A stretch of 64,000 nucleotides of DNA from Bradyrhizobium sp. AZCC 2262 (GTDB lineage: Bacteria > Pseudomonadota > Alphaproteobacteria > Rhizobiales > Xanthobacteraceae), in NCBI RefSeq assembly GCF_036924535.1, contig NZ_JAZHRT010000001.1, forward strand, positions 2,232,001-2,296,000, read 5' to 3'. Position 1 is the stretch's first letter, and each line of letters opens with the position of its first letter. The notes beneath the pieces are model-generated. The model saw nothing but the letters and a program-made list of their open reading frames with translations. It did not search any database and was not told the origin of the DNA. Positions 51,215 through 59,902 of the stretch are shown here, piece after piece. A program made the position numbers and the translations under genes.

Positions 51215-51904
51215 CTATCGGTGCACCGTCGGGCCACGTGGAATGTCAGGATAATATTGTGGGCTCTCACGCCGATCGAACATGCCGTAGTCACGCACGA
51301 TGCGCACGACGCGATGACGAACAGCGTCGGCCTCGGTGAGCAACGGTGGTTCAAACTGCTCAGCGGATTTGCGGTCGCGCCAGGTTGCCAACAATGCAAG
51401 TTTTCCCGCATTGTAGATGCTTGCGAAAACATCGTGGTCGATCAGGGCCGAGTGTGTTCGATCGAGCGACAAGCGGTCAGCGAGCTCCGATGGAACCAGT
51501 GATTTTGCTCCAGTCGACGCTGGCAAAACCTCGGTAATTGTCGCAAACTTCCCGGCGCCGACTTCCGTCTCATCCAAACGCTGTTCAACCAGAGGTGCGC
51601 CGTCGGGAAGCGCCGTATCCGACACGACTTCGCCAACCCGCAAATGATAATCTTGAAAGACGTCGTCGCGGCCGCGCTGTTGAGTCTCGTGGTGCTTCGC
51701 GACGGTGCGCCACCTCACAACCGACTTTTCGTCCCGCCATGTGGAATGCGACAGGATCCACCCCGGCCGACGCGCGCTCTCGAAGCGCTCGTTGTCGACG
51801 AACCCATCGATGCCCTCTAGGATCGGCTTCAAGTCTTTCGCAAGGGCGAGGTAAAGGTCGAATTGCTCTTTCTTGGGATGGACTTCGAAGATCACCGAGA
51901 ACAT
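51215..51904 (-). CDS. Tandem ABM-like protein
   Basis: 229 residues. The N-terminal half is an antibiotic-biosynthesis-monooxygenase-type ferredoxin-like domain (MFSVIFEVHPKKEQFDLYLA, then GFVDNERFESARRPGWILSH and STWRDEKSVVRWR). The C-terminal half repeats the pattern in weaker form (IYNAGKLALLATWRDRKSAE). ABM proteins oxidise quinols or bind heme-like ligands. ATG at 51904 is tentative because no strong ribosome site is seen; a GTG three codons earlier is possible. Divergent from TetR-2, with operators d1/d2 between. Confidence 0.75.
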   Translation of the reverse strand: MFSVIFEVHPKKEQFDLYLALAKDLKPILEGIDGFVDNERFESARRPGWILSHSTWRDEKSVVRWRTVAKHHETQQRGRDDVFQDYHLRVGEVVSDTALPDGAPLVEQRLDETEVGAGKFATITEVLPASTGAKSLVPSELADRLSLDRTHSALIDHDVFASIYNAGKLALLATWRDRKSAEQFEPPLLTEADAVRHRVVRIVRDYGMFDRRESPQYYPDIPRGPTVHR

Positions 51905-52044
51905 CTTGATCACCGAGCTTGCTTGAGGTTCGTACCCGAGGGAGGGGTGATGTCTTCCTGTCGCGATCGACGGGCCGAAGCCCGGCCAAGGGCCCGAAGA
52001 TCAGGCTTGCGAGAGACGTTCGCTGCCTTGATTAACATAGTGCC

Positions 52045-52060
52045 CTATCGATAGATAGAC
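52045..52060 (+). promoter_or_regulatory. TetR operator d1
   Basis: CTATCGATAGATAGAC, identical over 16 bases to operator a; located between the tandem-ABM gene and TetR-2. Confidence 0.78.
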
Positions 52061-52091
52061 TAACGGGCATTGTTTTTGGTCTCTTTAAGCC

Positions 52092-52109
52092 CTACCTATC
52101 GAGAGGTAG
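52092..52109 (+). promoter_or_regulatory. TetR operator d2 (variant)
   Basis: CTACCTATCGAGAGGTAG, a near palindrome with the CTATCGA half intact, 18 bases before the TetR-2 start and about 51 bases from d1. Confidence 0.6.
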
Positions 52110-52126
52110 CCACGGGAGCAGACTCA

Positions 52127-52678
52127 ATGAGTGACGTCGCCGCCGCCATCATGGACGCCGCTGAGCGGCGAATGCGGAAGGGCGGATTCAGCGGTTTCAG
52201 TTTTCGAGAGATTGCAGTCGACGTGGGCGTCAAGAGTTCCAGCGTCCACTATCATTTCCCGACCAAGGAGAATCTCGCGGCTGCCGTCATCCAGCGCTAT
52301 ACCGCACAGACGGCGGATTTGATCGAACGGGAGCTCCAGAAGGAGCCAAACCCGGTGAAGGTTTGGGTGAAAGCGTTCCGAGGGACCCTGCACTCAGAGG
52401 ATCGCATGTGTCCATGCGCCGTGCTCGGTGCGTCAACCATGGATCTGCCGTTGGAAGTATCAGCGGAAGTAAAGAAGTTCTTCAAGATGTGTCATGAGAA
52501 GCTCGTGCAGGAGGGCCTCTCGTCGGATGAGGCCTCGCAATTGCTGGCAACGATCACGGGCGCATTGGTGGTGGCCAATGCGGTGAACGACTTCGCGACG
52601 TATGATCGTGCTACGCGCGAGTTCACCCGGTTGTGGAAGCCCGCGCCGACAAAGGCTGGTCGTCAACGCTCGAAGTAA
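52127..52678 (+). CDS. TetR-family regulator 2 of the CTATCGATAG regulon
   Basis: 183 residues. HTH: GFSFREIAVDVGVKSSSVHY then HFPTKENLAAAVIQRY; C-terminal domain with MCPCAVLGASTMDLPLEV. The HTH aligns with TetR-1 throughout the recognition helix. GGGAG precedes the ATG at 52127; a longer frame reads back across operator d2. The Cys-x-Cys near residue 106 could be a thiol sensor for electrophiles, as Cys residues are in NemR; that is an inference. Confidence 0.88.
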   Translation: MSDVAAAIMDAAERRMRKGGFSGFSFREIAVDVGVKSSSVHYHFPTKENLAAAVIQRYTAQTADLIERELQKEPNPVKVWVKAFRGTLHSEDRMCPCAVLGASTMDLPLEVSAEVKKFFKMCHEKLVQEGLSSDEASQLLATITGALVVANAVNDFATYDRATREFTRLWKPAPTKAGRQRSK

Positions 52679-52806
52679 GCCTTGAGCCTGCGCCGGCGAG
52701 CCCATTTCACTTCGGCCTCACCAGCTTTGTGATGAGCGCACCGAACAACAATCCGATTTCAGCGATCGGTGTTCCTTGCACGAACAGGGTCAGGATTCCG
52801 CCGCCC

Positions 52807-52944
52807 GTCGTTGCGCACGTAGCAACCATGGCGGAGTTACATCAGGACAACCGGTACGATCGGTTCAGCGATGATGTCGAAAGGCTGACTGGCATACGTC
52901 CGATGAGCGTCCGGGAATTTGTGCAGAAGAATGCACATGCGTTT
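52807..52944 (+). pseudogene. NmrA/NAD(P)H-quinone-reductase-like SDR, C-terminal remnant
   Basis: 46 codons match the C-terminal end of NmrA-type NAD(P)-binding proteins: HVATMAELHQDNRYDRFSDD and SVREFVQKNAHAF. The remainder of the gene is not found upstream or downstream. The remaining bases of 52679-53226 hold no other gene that I can support. Confidence 0.6.
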
Positions 52945-53226
52945 TCGCACCTGCCGTGCATTCGAGCGCGGCTGAATAAGCATGGCACTCGTAGAGAGGG
53001 GGCCGGCTTTGCAAAGGGGCCTTGTCACGGGGGTAGCAACCACCGATACCGGCATTCACTTCAAGTCACGATCTGACCAAGGTGGTCCCTCGGGGAACTC
53101 CTCGCGTCCTCGAACGCAGCCTATCTGCAATCGACATGACTCTTTCAGAGATTGCTTACTCGTTCGAATGAGACAGAACCGGAATTTCGGTTCGGACGCG
53201 CATATCGCTCTCTAAGATAAAGGAAA

Positions 53227-53273
53227 AGTGGCGCGCCCGACACGATTCGAACGTGTGACCTTTGCCTTCGGAG
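53227..53273 (-). repeat. Right att-like site: 3' portion of tRNA-Arg(CCG)
   Basis: Same 47 bases as 4528-4574 with two differences, again from the anticodon loop to the CGCCA end on the minus strand. After the GGAG at 53270-53273 the sequence (CAAGATAACG) is no longer tRNA, so this is also a partial copy. It lies 182 bases before the integrase start codon. The distance between the two copies is 48,699 bases. Confidence 0.78.
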
Positions 53274-53454
53274 CAAGATAACGTACCCGTCCGAAAAGTG
53301 CGATAGGGCACGCTATACCACGCTATCCGGCTGAAGCAACTGGATATTCTCAACAACAACAGCGACGTTCCTATCCGAAACCCCGCACCGATTTTCTCCC
53401 GCCTGCTTACGCGTTGCTTACTTGGGGAGATCTCGCCCGGAACGAAGGAACGTC

Positions 53455-54813
53455 ATGGTCAAAATCACAAAAAGGGTTGTCGAGGCGGCGGATGCTCGAG
53501 AGAAGGACTACCTAATCTGGGATGACGAGTTGCCCGGCTTCGGACTCCGGGTCTTTAGTTCGGGCAAGCGCAGCTACGTCATCCAGTATCGGACGAAAGG
53601 CCGCTCACGTCGCTACACCATTGGGCTTCACGGAGCTTGGGTGCCAGAGACCGCACGCCGAGAGGCGAGGGTGCAACTCGGTCGGGTCGCTGGGGGTGAT
53701 GATCCCGTCAAAGATCGCCAGCTCGATCACAAGGCGATCACTGTGAAGGAACTGTGCCTCCGCTATTTCGCGGATCTGCAGGCCGGCCTCATCCTTGGGA
53801 AAGGCGGGCGACCGAAGAAGGTCTCAACGATCACCACCGACACGGGCCGTATTGAGCGGCACATCATTCCGCTCCTAGGAACCAGGCGGGTCAAGGATCT
53901 CACCAAGACCGACATCAACAAGGTCCTCAAAGACATTATGGCCGGGAAAACGCGGGTTTCGGTCAAGACCAAGAAGCTGCGGGGAAAGGCCATCGTCCGA
54001 GGCGGTGCTGGAACGGCGACGCGCACCGTCGGTCTTCTTGGCGGCATCCTTACCTACGCCGTCGAAGCGGGCATTATCGAAAGCAACCCGGCCCATGGCA
54101 TCCGCAAGCCGAAGGACAACGTGCGGAAGCGTCGACTGTCGGAGGCGGAGTATCGAATACTCGGTCGGATGCTCCGCGACGCCGCCAAGCAGGAGAAATA
54201 CACCACCATCCTGGACATCGTTCGTCAGCTTGCGCTGACCGGCTGCCGGCGTAGCGAGATGATCGGTTTGAAATGGACGGAGGCGGACACCGAGGCGAGT
54301 TGCTTGCGGTTGGAGGACAGCAAGGAGGGTGAATCCATCCGTCCCATTGGGTTGCCTGTCGTCGAGTATCTCGAGCGACGGCGTACTGACGATGTTGGCA
54401 CGTACGTTTTCCGGGGTCAGGGTGAGGATAACGCGTTCGGCAGCTTCCCGAGCCATTGGAAGCAAATCTTCGAGGACTCCCCGCTGTCGGATGTGACGCC
54501 GCATGTCCTACGTCATAGCTTCGCGAGCATAGCCAACGACCTCGGCTTTACCGAGGTAACAATCGCCGCTCTGGTCGGCCATGCCAAAGGTTCGGTGACG
54601 AGCAAATACATCCATACGCTTGACACCGCGCTCATCATGGCCGCGGACACGATCTCGGGCTACATTCAAGCCCTTCTTGACGGCATTGAGTTCAAGCAGA
54701 CCGCATACGCGTTAGACCGCGATTCACGAAAGGCTGCCCTGGCTCGTTTTCTTAAGAGGGCTTCAGGTAGTGATCAAGAGGTGGCCGAGGAGGAGCGCCG
54801 TTTAGCAGCATAA
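53455..54813 (+). CDS. Tyrosine-type site-specific integrase
   Basis: 452 residues. An N-terminal DUF4102-type arm-binding domain (DYLIWDDELPGFGLRV, RYTIGLHGAW), a central SAM-like core-binding domain, and a C-terminal catalytic domain with Arg265 (TGCRRSE), His350-x-x-Arg353 (HVLRHSF), His376 (LVGHAKG) and nucleophile Tyr385 (SKYIH). The full set suggests an active enzyme. AAGGA precedes the ATG at 53455. Adjacent to the tRNA-derived repeat, so tRNA-Arg is the probable target. A degraded copy of its tail lies at 41190-41295. Confidence 0.93.
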   Translation: MVKITKRVVEAADAREKDYLIWDDELPGFGLRVFSSGKRSYVIQYRTKGRSRRYTIGLHGAWVPETARREARVQLGRVAGGDDPVKDRQLDHKAITVKELCLRYFADLQAGLILGKGGRPKKVSTITTDTGRIERHIIPLLGTRRVKDLTKTDINKVLKDIMAGKTRVSVKTKKLRGKAIVRGGAGTATRTVGLLGGILTYAVEAGIIESNPAHGIRKPKDNVRKRRLSEAEYRILGRMLRDAAKQEKYTTILDIVRQLALTGCRRSEMIGLKWTEADTEASCLRLEDSKEGESIRPIGLPVVEYLERRRTDDVGTYVFRGQGEDNAFGSFPSHWKQIFEDSPLSDVTPHVLRHSFASIANDLGFTEVTIAALVGHAKGSVTSKYIHTLDTALIMAADTISGYIQALLDGIEFKQTAYALDRDSRKAALARFLKRASGSDQEVAEEERRLAA

Positions 54814-54825
54814 TCCTGAGACGCA

Positions 54826-54875
54826 ATGCGAGGTTATGGAACGGTCGGTTCTGGCGCGAAGCGGTCGTTGGCTTG
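54826..54875 (+). repeat. Palindromic dispersed repeat, copy 8
   Basis: GAGGTTATGGAACGGTCGGT then TCTGGCGCGAAGCGGTCGTTG. The last copy seen in the window; none occurs in the remaining 9 kb. Confidence 0.6.
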
Positions 54876-55138
54876 AATACAAGTGGTTTTTCCCAAATTG
54901 CAGTTTGTGCCATGGCTGAAATCGTTCAAGCTGAAGGCAATCGAGTCAGCTGAAAGCCGATGGGCCGGCCAATGCGTGCGGGCTGAGGTCTAAGAGACCG
55001 GATTGAGCAATAGGTTCGGCGTTAGTTTTCGGCGAGCATCGAACTGATCGGCGGGCAGGTGAAATAGGCTACTAAAGCGAGTGGCCATTCCAGTCGATTT
55101 GAAGTCAGGCATCTATGCACGTTCGCCATAACTAAACG

Positions 55139-55162
55139 CTATAGCGGCAGATTGCAGTTGTG
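55139..55162 (+). promoter_or_regulatory. Shared 24-bp box upstream of the importer operon
   Basis: CTATAGCGGCAGA followed by GCA and TTGTG. It matches 62148-62171 at 21 of 24 positions. About 111 bases before the binding-protein start codon; candidate site for the LysR protein encoded at 61199-62140. Confidence 0.6.
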
Positions 55163-55272
55163 GTTCCCTCGGTCCGGGCGGCGAACATAGTCTTATTGTC
55201 ACAAACCGGGGTGCGTACGTTCGCAAAGCCGGTGCGTGGCATCCCGCCAGGCTTCGAAATGGAGATCGGGCC

Positions 55273-56454
55273 ATGACCTCAAGACTGGATCGCAGGGCAT
55301 TCTGCTTCGCTATGGGCTTGGTCGCGCTGGGGGCCGGCTCGATCGAGGCCCGGGCCGAAGATGCAGCAATCCGGCTTGGCATCGTTGCTCCCATGAGCGG
55401 GCCAAATGCCCGCTATGGTTCGTTCTCGCTGCGCGGCGCGCAATTGGCTACCGAGGAAATCAATGCCGCCGGCGGAATTGGCGGCCGCAAGATCGCGATC
55501 AGTTCCGGCGACAGCCAGGGCACGCCGGTCGAGGGCGTTTCGGCGACGCGCCGCCTGATCGACCTGGACAAGGTCGATTTCATCATCGGCGACGTATCGA
55601 GCTCGGTGACGCTCGCCATGCAGCCGGTCGCCGAGGATGCCGGCGTGTTGCTGCTGAACGCAGCCTCGTCCAATCCGAAGATCACCTATGCCGCCGGCGT
55701 CGGCGGCTTCAAATGGACGTTCCGCAACTATCCGACCGACGAGAACCGCGCGCTCATCGTCATCCAATACGCCGCCGAGAAGCGCGGCTTCACAAAGTTT
55801 TCCGTTCTTTCCGTCGATAGCGACTATGGGCGTGCGGCGGTCGATTTCACCAAGAAATATCTTCCAAGCCTCAAGGGCGAGATCCTGACGGAGGATTATT
55901 ACAAGGAAGGTGAGGTCGATTTTCGCAGCGTGCTTGCCAAGATTCGCGACTCCGGCGCGCAGGCCATCATCATGTACGGTAATGCCGACACGACGCCGAT
56001 CGTCGGACGCCAGATGATCGAAGTCGGCCTGGCCGGTAAGGTGCCGCTGATCGGCAATGCGGAATTCAATACCGAAAGCACCATCAAGGCAGCGCCGAAG
56101 GCGCTCGAAGGTGCGGTGGAGGCCGCCGCGTGGCTGCCGGCATGGGATGCACCGCGCAGTCTTGCGTTCGTCGAGAAGTTCAAGACCAAGTATCGCGAAA
56201 CGCCCAACAACCACGCCTATGTGCATTGGGAAACCGTGCACCTGCTGGCGAAGGCCATCGAAGCCGCCGGCAGTGCCGACCGGGCCAAGGTCCGCGACGC
56301 CCTGTCCAAGATCAAGTACGACAGCGCGATGGGCGAGGTGACCTTCGACGATCACAATCAGGCCCGCCTGCCCATGATCCTGCTGCAAATCGAGAACGGC
56401 AAGCCCTCGATCAAGGGCGCCTACGCGGCCGAAATCAAATATCCCGCCAAGTGA
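55273..56454 (+). CDS. Branched-chain-type ABC transporter substrate-binding protein
   Basis: 393 residues. Signal peptide of about 28 residues (RRAFCFAMGLVALGAG, cleaved near ARAEDA), then a type I periplasmic binding fold with IRLGIVAPMSGPNARYG, INAAGGIGGRKI and VDFIIGDVSSSVT. Delivers a ligand to the permeases encoded next. The linked aminotransferase and hydantoinase genes suggest a cyclic amide or amino-acid-related ligand rather than leucine itself. Confidence 0.9.
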   Translation: MTSRLDRRAFCFAMGLVALGAGSIEARAEDAAIRLGIVAPMSGPNARYGSFSLRGAQLATEEINAAGGIGGRKIAISSGDSQGTPVEGVSATRRLIDLDKVDFIIGDVSSSVTLAMQPVAEDAGVLLLNAASSNPKITYAAGVGGFKWTFRNYPTDENRALIVIQYAAEKRGFTKFSVLSVDSDYGRAAVDFTKKYLPSLKGEILTEDYYKEGEVDFRSVLAKIRDSGAQAIIMYGNADTTPIVGRQMIEVGLAGKVPLIGNAEFNTESTIKAAPKALEGAVEAAAWLPAWDAPRSLAFVEKFKTKYRETPNNHAYVHWETVHLLAKAIEAAGSADRAKVRDALSKIKYDSAMGEVTFDDHNQARLPMILLQIENGKPSIKGAYAAEIKYPAK

Positions 56455-56488
56455 AGATTCTTGTGAAGACGAGAGGGGAGTAACCAAA

Positions 56489-57361
56489 ATGGTGTCCGCG
56501 ATCTTCGAGCAGATCGTCAACGGCATCGTTTCCGGCTCTGTCTACGCCATCGTCGCCGTCGGCATGACGATGATCTTCGGTGTCCTGCGCGCCATCAATT
56601 TTGCGCATGGCGAATACTACATGCTGGGTACCTTTGGCGCCTGGTTCGCGATCGAGTATTTCGATCTGCCGTATCCGGTTGCGATCGTGATTGGCGTGAT
56701 CGCAACCGCGGTCATCGCCGTCGTCGTCGGCCAGTTCGTGATGCAGCGCATCGTCGGCGCGCCGCCGGAAACCGGGGTGCTGGCGACGCTCGGTATCGCG
56801 CTGGTCCTGCAAAACACCGTGATCCTCGTCTTCGGCGGCGGCTATAAATTCTTCTCCGGCGGTTATATCGAGCCGGTCTCGATCTTCGGCTTCACGCTGG
56901 CCGAGCAGCGCGTCCTGATCATCATCGTCTGCATTCTGGTCTTCGCCGGCCTCGAATTGATGGTCACCTACAGCCGCATGGGCAAGGCGATGCGCGCGGT
57001 GTCGCAGAATATCGAGTGCTGCGCGGTGGTCGGCATCGACGTGCCCCAGGTGGCGTTGCGGACCTTCATTCTCGGGGCCTGCCTGGCGGCGCTGTCGGGT
57101 GTGCTGACCGCGCCGGTGAATGTCAGCGTCTATGGCGGCATGGGCGAGATCATCACCTTCAAGACCTTGCCGGTCATCATCATGGGCGGGCTCGGCAATG
57201 TCCGCGGCACGTTCTTCGCGGCGATGATCCTCGGCATCGCGGAAAGCCTGGTGGCGACCTATGTCGGCCTTCAGTTCCGCGACACCGTCGGGTTCGCAAC
57301 ATTGATGCTCGTACTGATGTGGCGTCCCCACGGACTTTTCTCCGCGCAAGCCCGCTTCTGA
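56489..57361 (+). CDS. livH: Branched-chain-type ABC permease, LivH family
   Basis: 290 residues, about eight membrane segments. Family motifs FGVLRAINFAHGEYYMLG near residue 30 and the EAA-like loop around IMGGLGNVRGTFFAAMILG near the C-terminus. Forms the membrane channel with the LivM-type protein. Starts 34 bases after the binding-protein gene, preceded by GAGGGGAG. Confidence 0.92.
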   Translation: MVSAIFEQIVNGIVSGSVYAIVAVGMTMIFGVLRAINFAHGEYYMLGTFGAWFAIEYFDLPYPVAIVIGVIATAVIAVVVGQFVMQRIVGAPPETGVLATLGIALVLQNTVILVFGGGYKFFSGGYIEPVSIFGFTLAEQRVLIIIVCILVFAGLELMVTYSRMGKAMRAVSQNIECCAVVGIDVPQVALRTFILGACLAALSGVLTAPVNVSVYGGMGEIITFKTLPVIIMGGLGNVRGTFFAAMILGIAESLVATYVGLQFRDTVGFATLMLVLMWRPHGLFSAQARF

Positions 57362-57378
57362 TTGTTCGAGGACAGACG

Positions 57379-58383
57379 ATGTCGCCCAACGATCTCTCAC
57401 TCCCGGCGCCCCGACGCGATCTGCGGTTGCCGTTCGGAATCGTGCTGGCGGTGGCCGCCTGTGTGGCCCCCTTGTTCCTCGGCAACTATGCCTTGCATGC
57501 CATCATCATTGCGCTGATTTTCCTGTTGCCGGCCCACGGCCTCAATCTCTTGGTCGGCTATACCGGCCTGCTGTCGCTGGCGCAGGCGGCGTTCTTCGGC
57601 ATCGGCGCGTATACGTCCGGCCTGATGGCCGTTCGCTTCGGCACGCCGTTCTATCTGAACTTCCTCGCGGCCGGTGTGGTTGCGGGAGCGATGGCGCTGC
57701 CGCTCGGCATTCCCGCGCTCAGGTTGCGCGCCACGTCCTTTGTGATGTGCACGCTTGGCTTTGTCATCATCGGGCAGGCGATCGCCAAGAACTGGATCAG
57801 CCTTACCCGCGGCGACATGGGCCTGTCGGGCATTCCAAAACCGTATTTCGCGTTGGGGCCGGCCTCGTTCACCGTCTCGGGAACGACGGGTTTCTACTAT
57901 CTGGTACTGGCGATCTCTGTGCTCGGAACGCTCGCGGCGTACCTGATCGTGCGCTCGGCGGCCGGGCGCAACATGGTGGCTATTCGCGAGAACGAGACGC
58001 TGGCCGAATCCGTCGGCATCCCGACCTGGCGCTACAAGCTCGTGGTGTTCATGATCAGCGCGGCCTTTGCCGGTTTGGGCGGGAGCATCTATGCGCACTA
58101 TCTCACGGTGGTCAGTCCGCTGACGTTCCAGATGTATTATTCGACGACGATGCTCATCATCGTGCTCGGCGGCGGTGCGGGAACGATTTCGGGCGTGGTG
58201 TTCGGCAGCCTGCTGTTCGTCGGTCTCTCCGAAGCCCTTCGCGTCGCGCCCGAGGTTCGGATGATCGCCTACGGGCTCAGCCTGCTGGCGCTGGTGTTCT
58301 GGTTCCCCAGGGGATTTGCGCCGCTGCTCGATCGGGTCTGGTCGTACCTCGGGGACGCAAATGACCGGTTTGCCGATCCTTGA
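57379..58383 (+). CDS. livM: Branched-chain-type ABC permease, LivM family
   Basis: 334 residues, about nine membrane segments. GLNLLVGYTGLLSLAQAAFF and GIGAYTSGLMA are the LivM signature; ENETLAESVGIP and LGGGAGTISGVVFG mark the coupling loops. ATG at 57379 follows GAGGACAG, 15 bases after the livH stop. The end overlaps the ATPase gene by 23 bases. Confidence 0.92.
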   Translation: MSPNDLSLPAPRRDLRLPFGIVLAVAACVAPLFLGNYALHAIIIALIFLLPAHGLNLLVGYTGLLSLAQAAFFGIGAYTSGLMAVRFGTPFYLNFLAAGVVAGAMALPLGIPALRLRATSFVMCTLGFVIIGQAIAKNWISLTRGDMGLSGIPKPYFALGPASFTVSGTTGFYYLVLAISVLGTLAAYLIVRSAAGRNMVAIRENETLAESVGIPTWRYKLVVFMISAAFAGLGGSIYAHYLTVVSPLTFQMYYSTTMLIIVLGGGAGTISGVVFGSLLFVGLSEALRVAPEVRMIAYGLSLLALVFWFPRGFAPLLDRVWSYLGDANDRFADP

Positions 58384-59131
58384 AATTTCCGGACTGAACA
58401 AATCCTACGGCGCGGTCCGCGCTGTCGACGACGTCAGCCTGCATGTCAATCGCGGCGAGATCTGCGGGCTGATCGGTCCGAACGGATCCGGCAAGTCGAC
58501 CTTCTTCGACTGCGCCTCCGGCCTGACCAAACCGCAGGCCGGCACGGTGAAACTCGACGGTCAGGACATCACGGGATGGTCGCTCAACCGCATTGCCCGC
58601 GAGGGCCGCATGCTGCGCTCGTTCCAGAAAACGGTGGTGTTCAGCGCGCTCGACATTGAGGAAAATCTGGTCATTGCGGGCCAGATGTTCACCTTTCCGG
58701 GCCTCTGGTCCACCTTCGGCATCGGCGCCATGGCGCGGGCGCGGGTCGAGGCGTTGCGGGAACGCGCGCGTGAATTCATCAAGATCGCCGGCCTCTGGGA
58801 TGTGCGTCATCAGCCAGCCGGAAAGCTATCGGGCGGCCAGCAAAAGCTGATCCAGTTTGCCTCCATGTTGATGCCGGAGCCGAAACTGATTCTGCTCGAC
58901 GAGCCGATGGCCGGCATCAATCCGAAGCTGATTGAGCGCGTCGTCGAGAGCATCCGTTTCGCCAACCAGAAATTCGGCGTCAGTTTTCTGGTGATCGAGC
59001 ACAACATCGATGTCGTCACCGACATCTGCGAGCGCATCGTCGTGCTCGACCAGGGACGCAAGCTCGCCGAAGGGACACCCGACGAAATCGTTCGCAATCA
59101 GGCGGTGCGGGAGGCCTATCTCGGTGGTTGA
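58361..59131 (+). CDS. livG: Branched-chain-type ABC ATPase, LivG family
   Basis: 256 residues. Walker A GPNGSGKST near residue 41, signature LSGGQQK, Walker B LILLDEPMAGINP, and H-loop VIEHNIDVV. The LivG-type insert between Walker A and the signature is present. Start codon lies inside the end of livM, and its own end overlaps livF by eight bases. Confidence 0.92.
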   Translation: MTGLPILEISGLNKSYGAVRAVDDVSLHVNRGEICGLIGPNGSGKSTFFDCASGLTKPQAGTVKLDGQDITGWSLNRIAREGRMLRSFQKTVVFSALDIEENLVIAGQMFTFPGLWSTFGIGAMARARVEALRERAREFIKIAGLWDVRHQPAGKLSGGQQKLIQFASMLMPEPKLILLDEPMAGINPKLIERVVESIRFANQKFGVSFLVIEHNIDVVTDICERIVVLDQGRKLAEGTPDEIVRNQAVREAYLGG

Positions 59132-59879
59132 TCCAGATCTTCCGACCAAAAGTCTCTCGATCAAGGGCCTGCGCGCAGGCTACGGTTCGCTCGACATCCT
59201 CAACGGCGTCGACCTCGACGTGCCGCAGGGCCAGTTTGTCGCCCTGATGGGGCCAAACGGGGCCGGCAAGTCGACGCTATTGAAGTCGCTCTATGGCATG
59301 ACCACGATCAAGGGCGGCAGCATCGAATGGCAGGAAAAGAATATCGCCGGCTACAAGCCACGGGCGATCCTCGCCGAAGGCATCGCTTTCGTGCCGCAGG
59401 GCCGCTGCAACTTTCCGGTCATGACGATCGACGAAAACCTGCAAATGGCCGCCTATACGCTGCGCGATGACAGGGTGAAGTCCGACCGCGACTATGTCTA
59501 CGACCTGTTTCCGATCCTCAAAGCGCGCCGCAACACGCTGGCGGGCAACATGTCCGGCGGCGAGCAGCAATTGCTTGAAGTGGCGATGGCCGTCCTGCAG
59601 CGGCCAAAAATCCTGCTGGTGGACGAACCTTCGGTCGGTCTTTCGCCTGCGGCGATTGCCATCGTCTTCAACGAGCTCTTACGCATCAACGCTGGCGGAC
59701 AGACCATCCTGCTGGTCGAGCAGAACACCAAGAAGGCCATGGAAGTCGCGCACCGCGCCGTCATCCTGCGTCTCGGCAAGGTGATCTGGGACGGCAAGCC
59801 CGCCGATATCACCCATGACGAACTCAGCGAGCTGTTCCTGACCGGCCGGATGCGGGGCGAGGCCAAGGCCGAACACTGA
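59124..59879 (+). CDS. livF: Branched-chain-type ABC ATPase, LivF family
   Basis: 251 residues. Walker A GPNGAGKST, the LivF-typical FVPQGRCNFPVMTIDENL, signature MSGGEQQ, Walker B ILLVDEPSVGLSP and H-loop VEQNTKKA. GTG at 59124 is chosen for GGGAGG nine bases before it; this overlaps livG slightly. Completes the five-gene importer. Confidence 0.92.
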   Translation: MVDPDLPTKSLSIKGLRAGYGSLDILNGVDLDVPQGQFVALMGPNGAGKSTLLKSLYGMTTIKGGSIEWQEKNIAGYKPRAILAEGIAFVPQGRCNFPVMTIDENLQMAAYTLRDDRVKSDRDYVYDLFPILKARRNTLAGNMSGGEQQLLEVAMAVLQRPKILLVDEPSVGLSPAAIAIVFNELLRINAGGQTILLVEQNTKKAMEVAHRAVILRLGKVIWDGKPADITHDELSELFLTGRMRGEAKAEH

Positions 59880-59902
59880 TTAATCGTTTAAAGGAAACTG
59901 CC

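Larger units (their letters stand above)
54814..55272. other. Intergenic region right of the integrase
   Basis: No supported gene. It holds palindromic repeat copy 8 (54826-54875), which directly follows the integrase, and a conserved box at 55139-55162 upstream of the importer operon. Confidence 0.5.

Noticed and set aside
53300..53340. CTATCCGGCTGAAGC resembling the D-arm of a tRNA near the right att-like site.
   Set aside because: It does not continue into an acceptor stem complementary to the 3' part at 53227-53273; not a tRNA.
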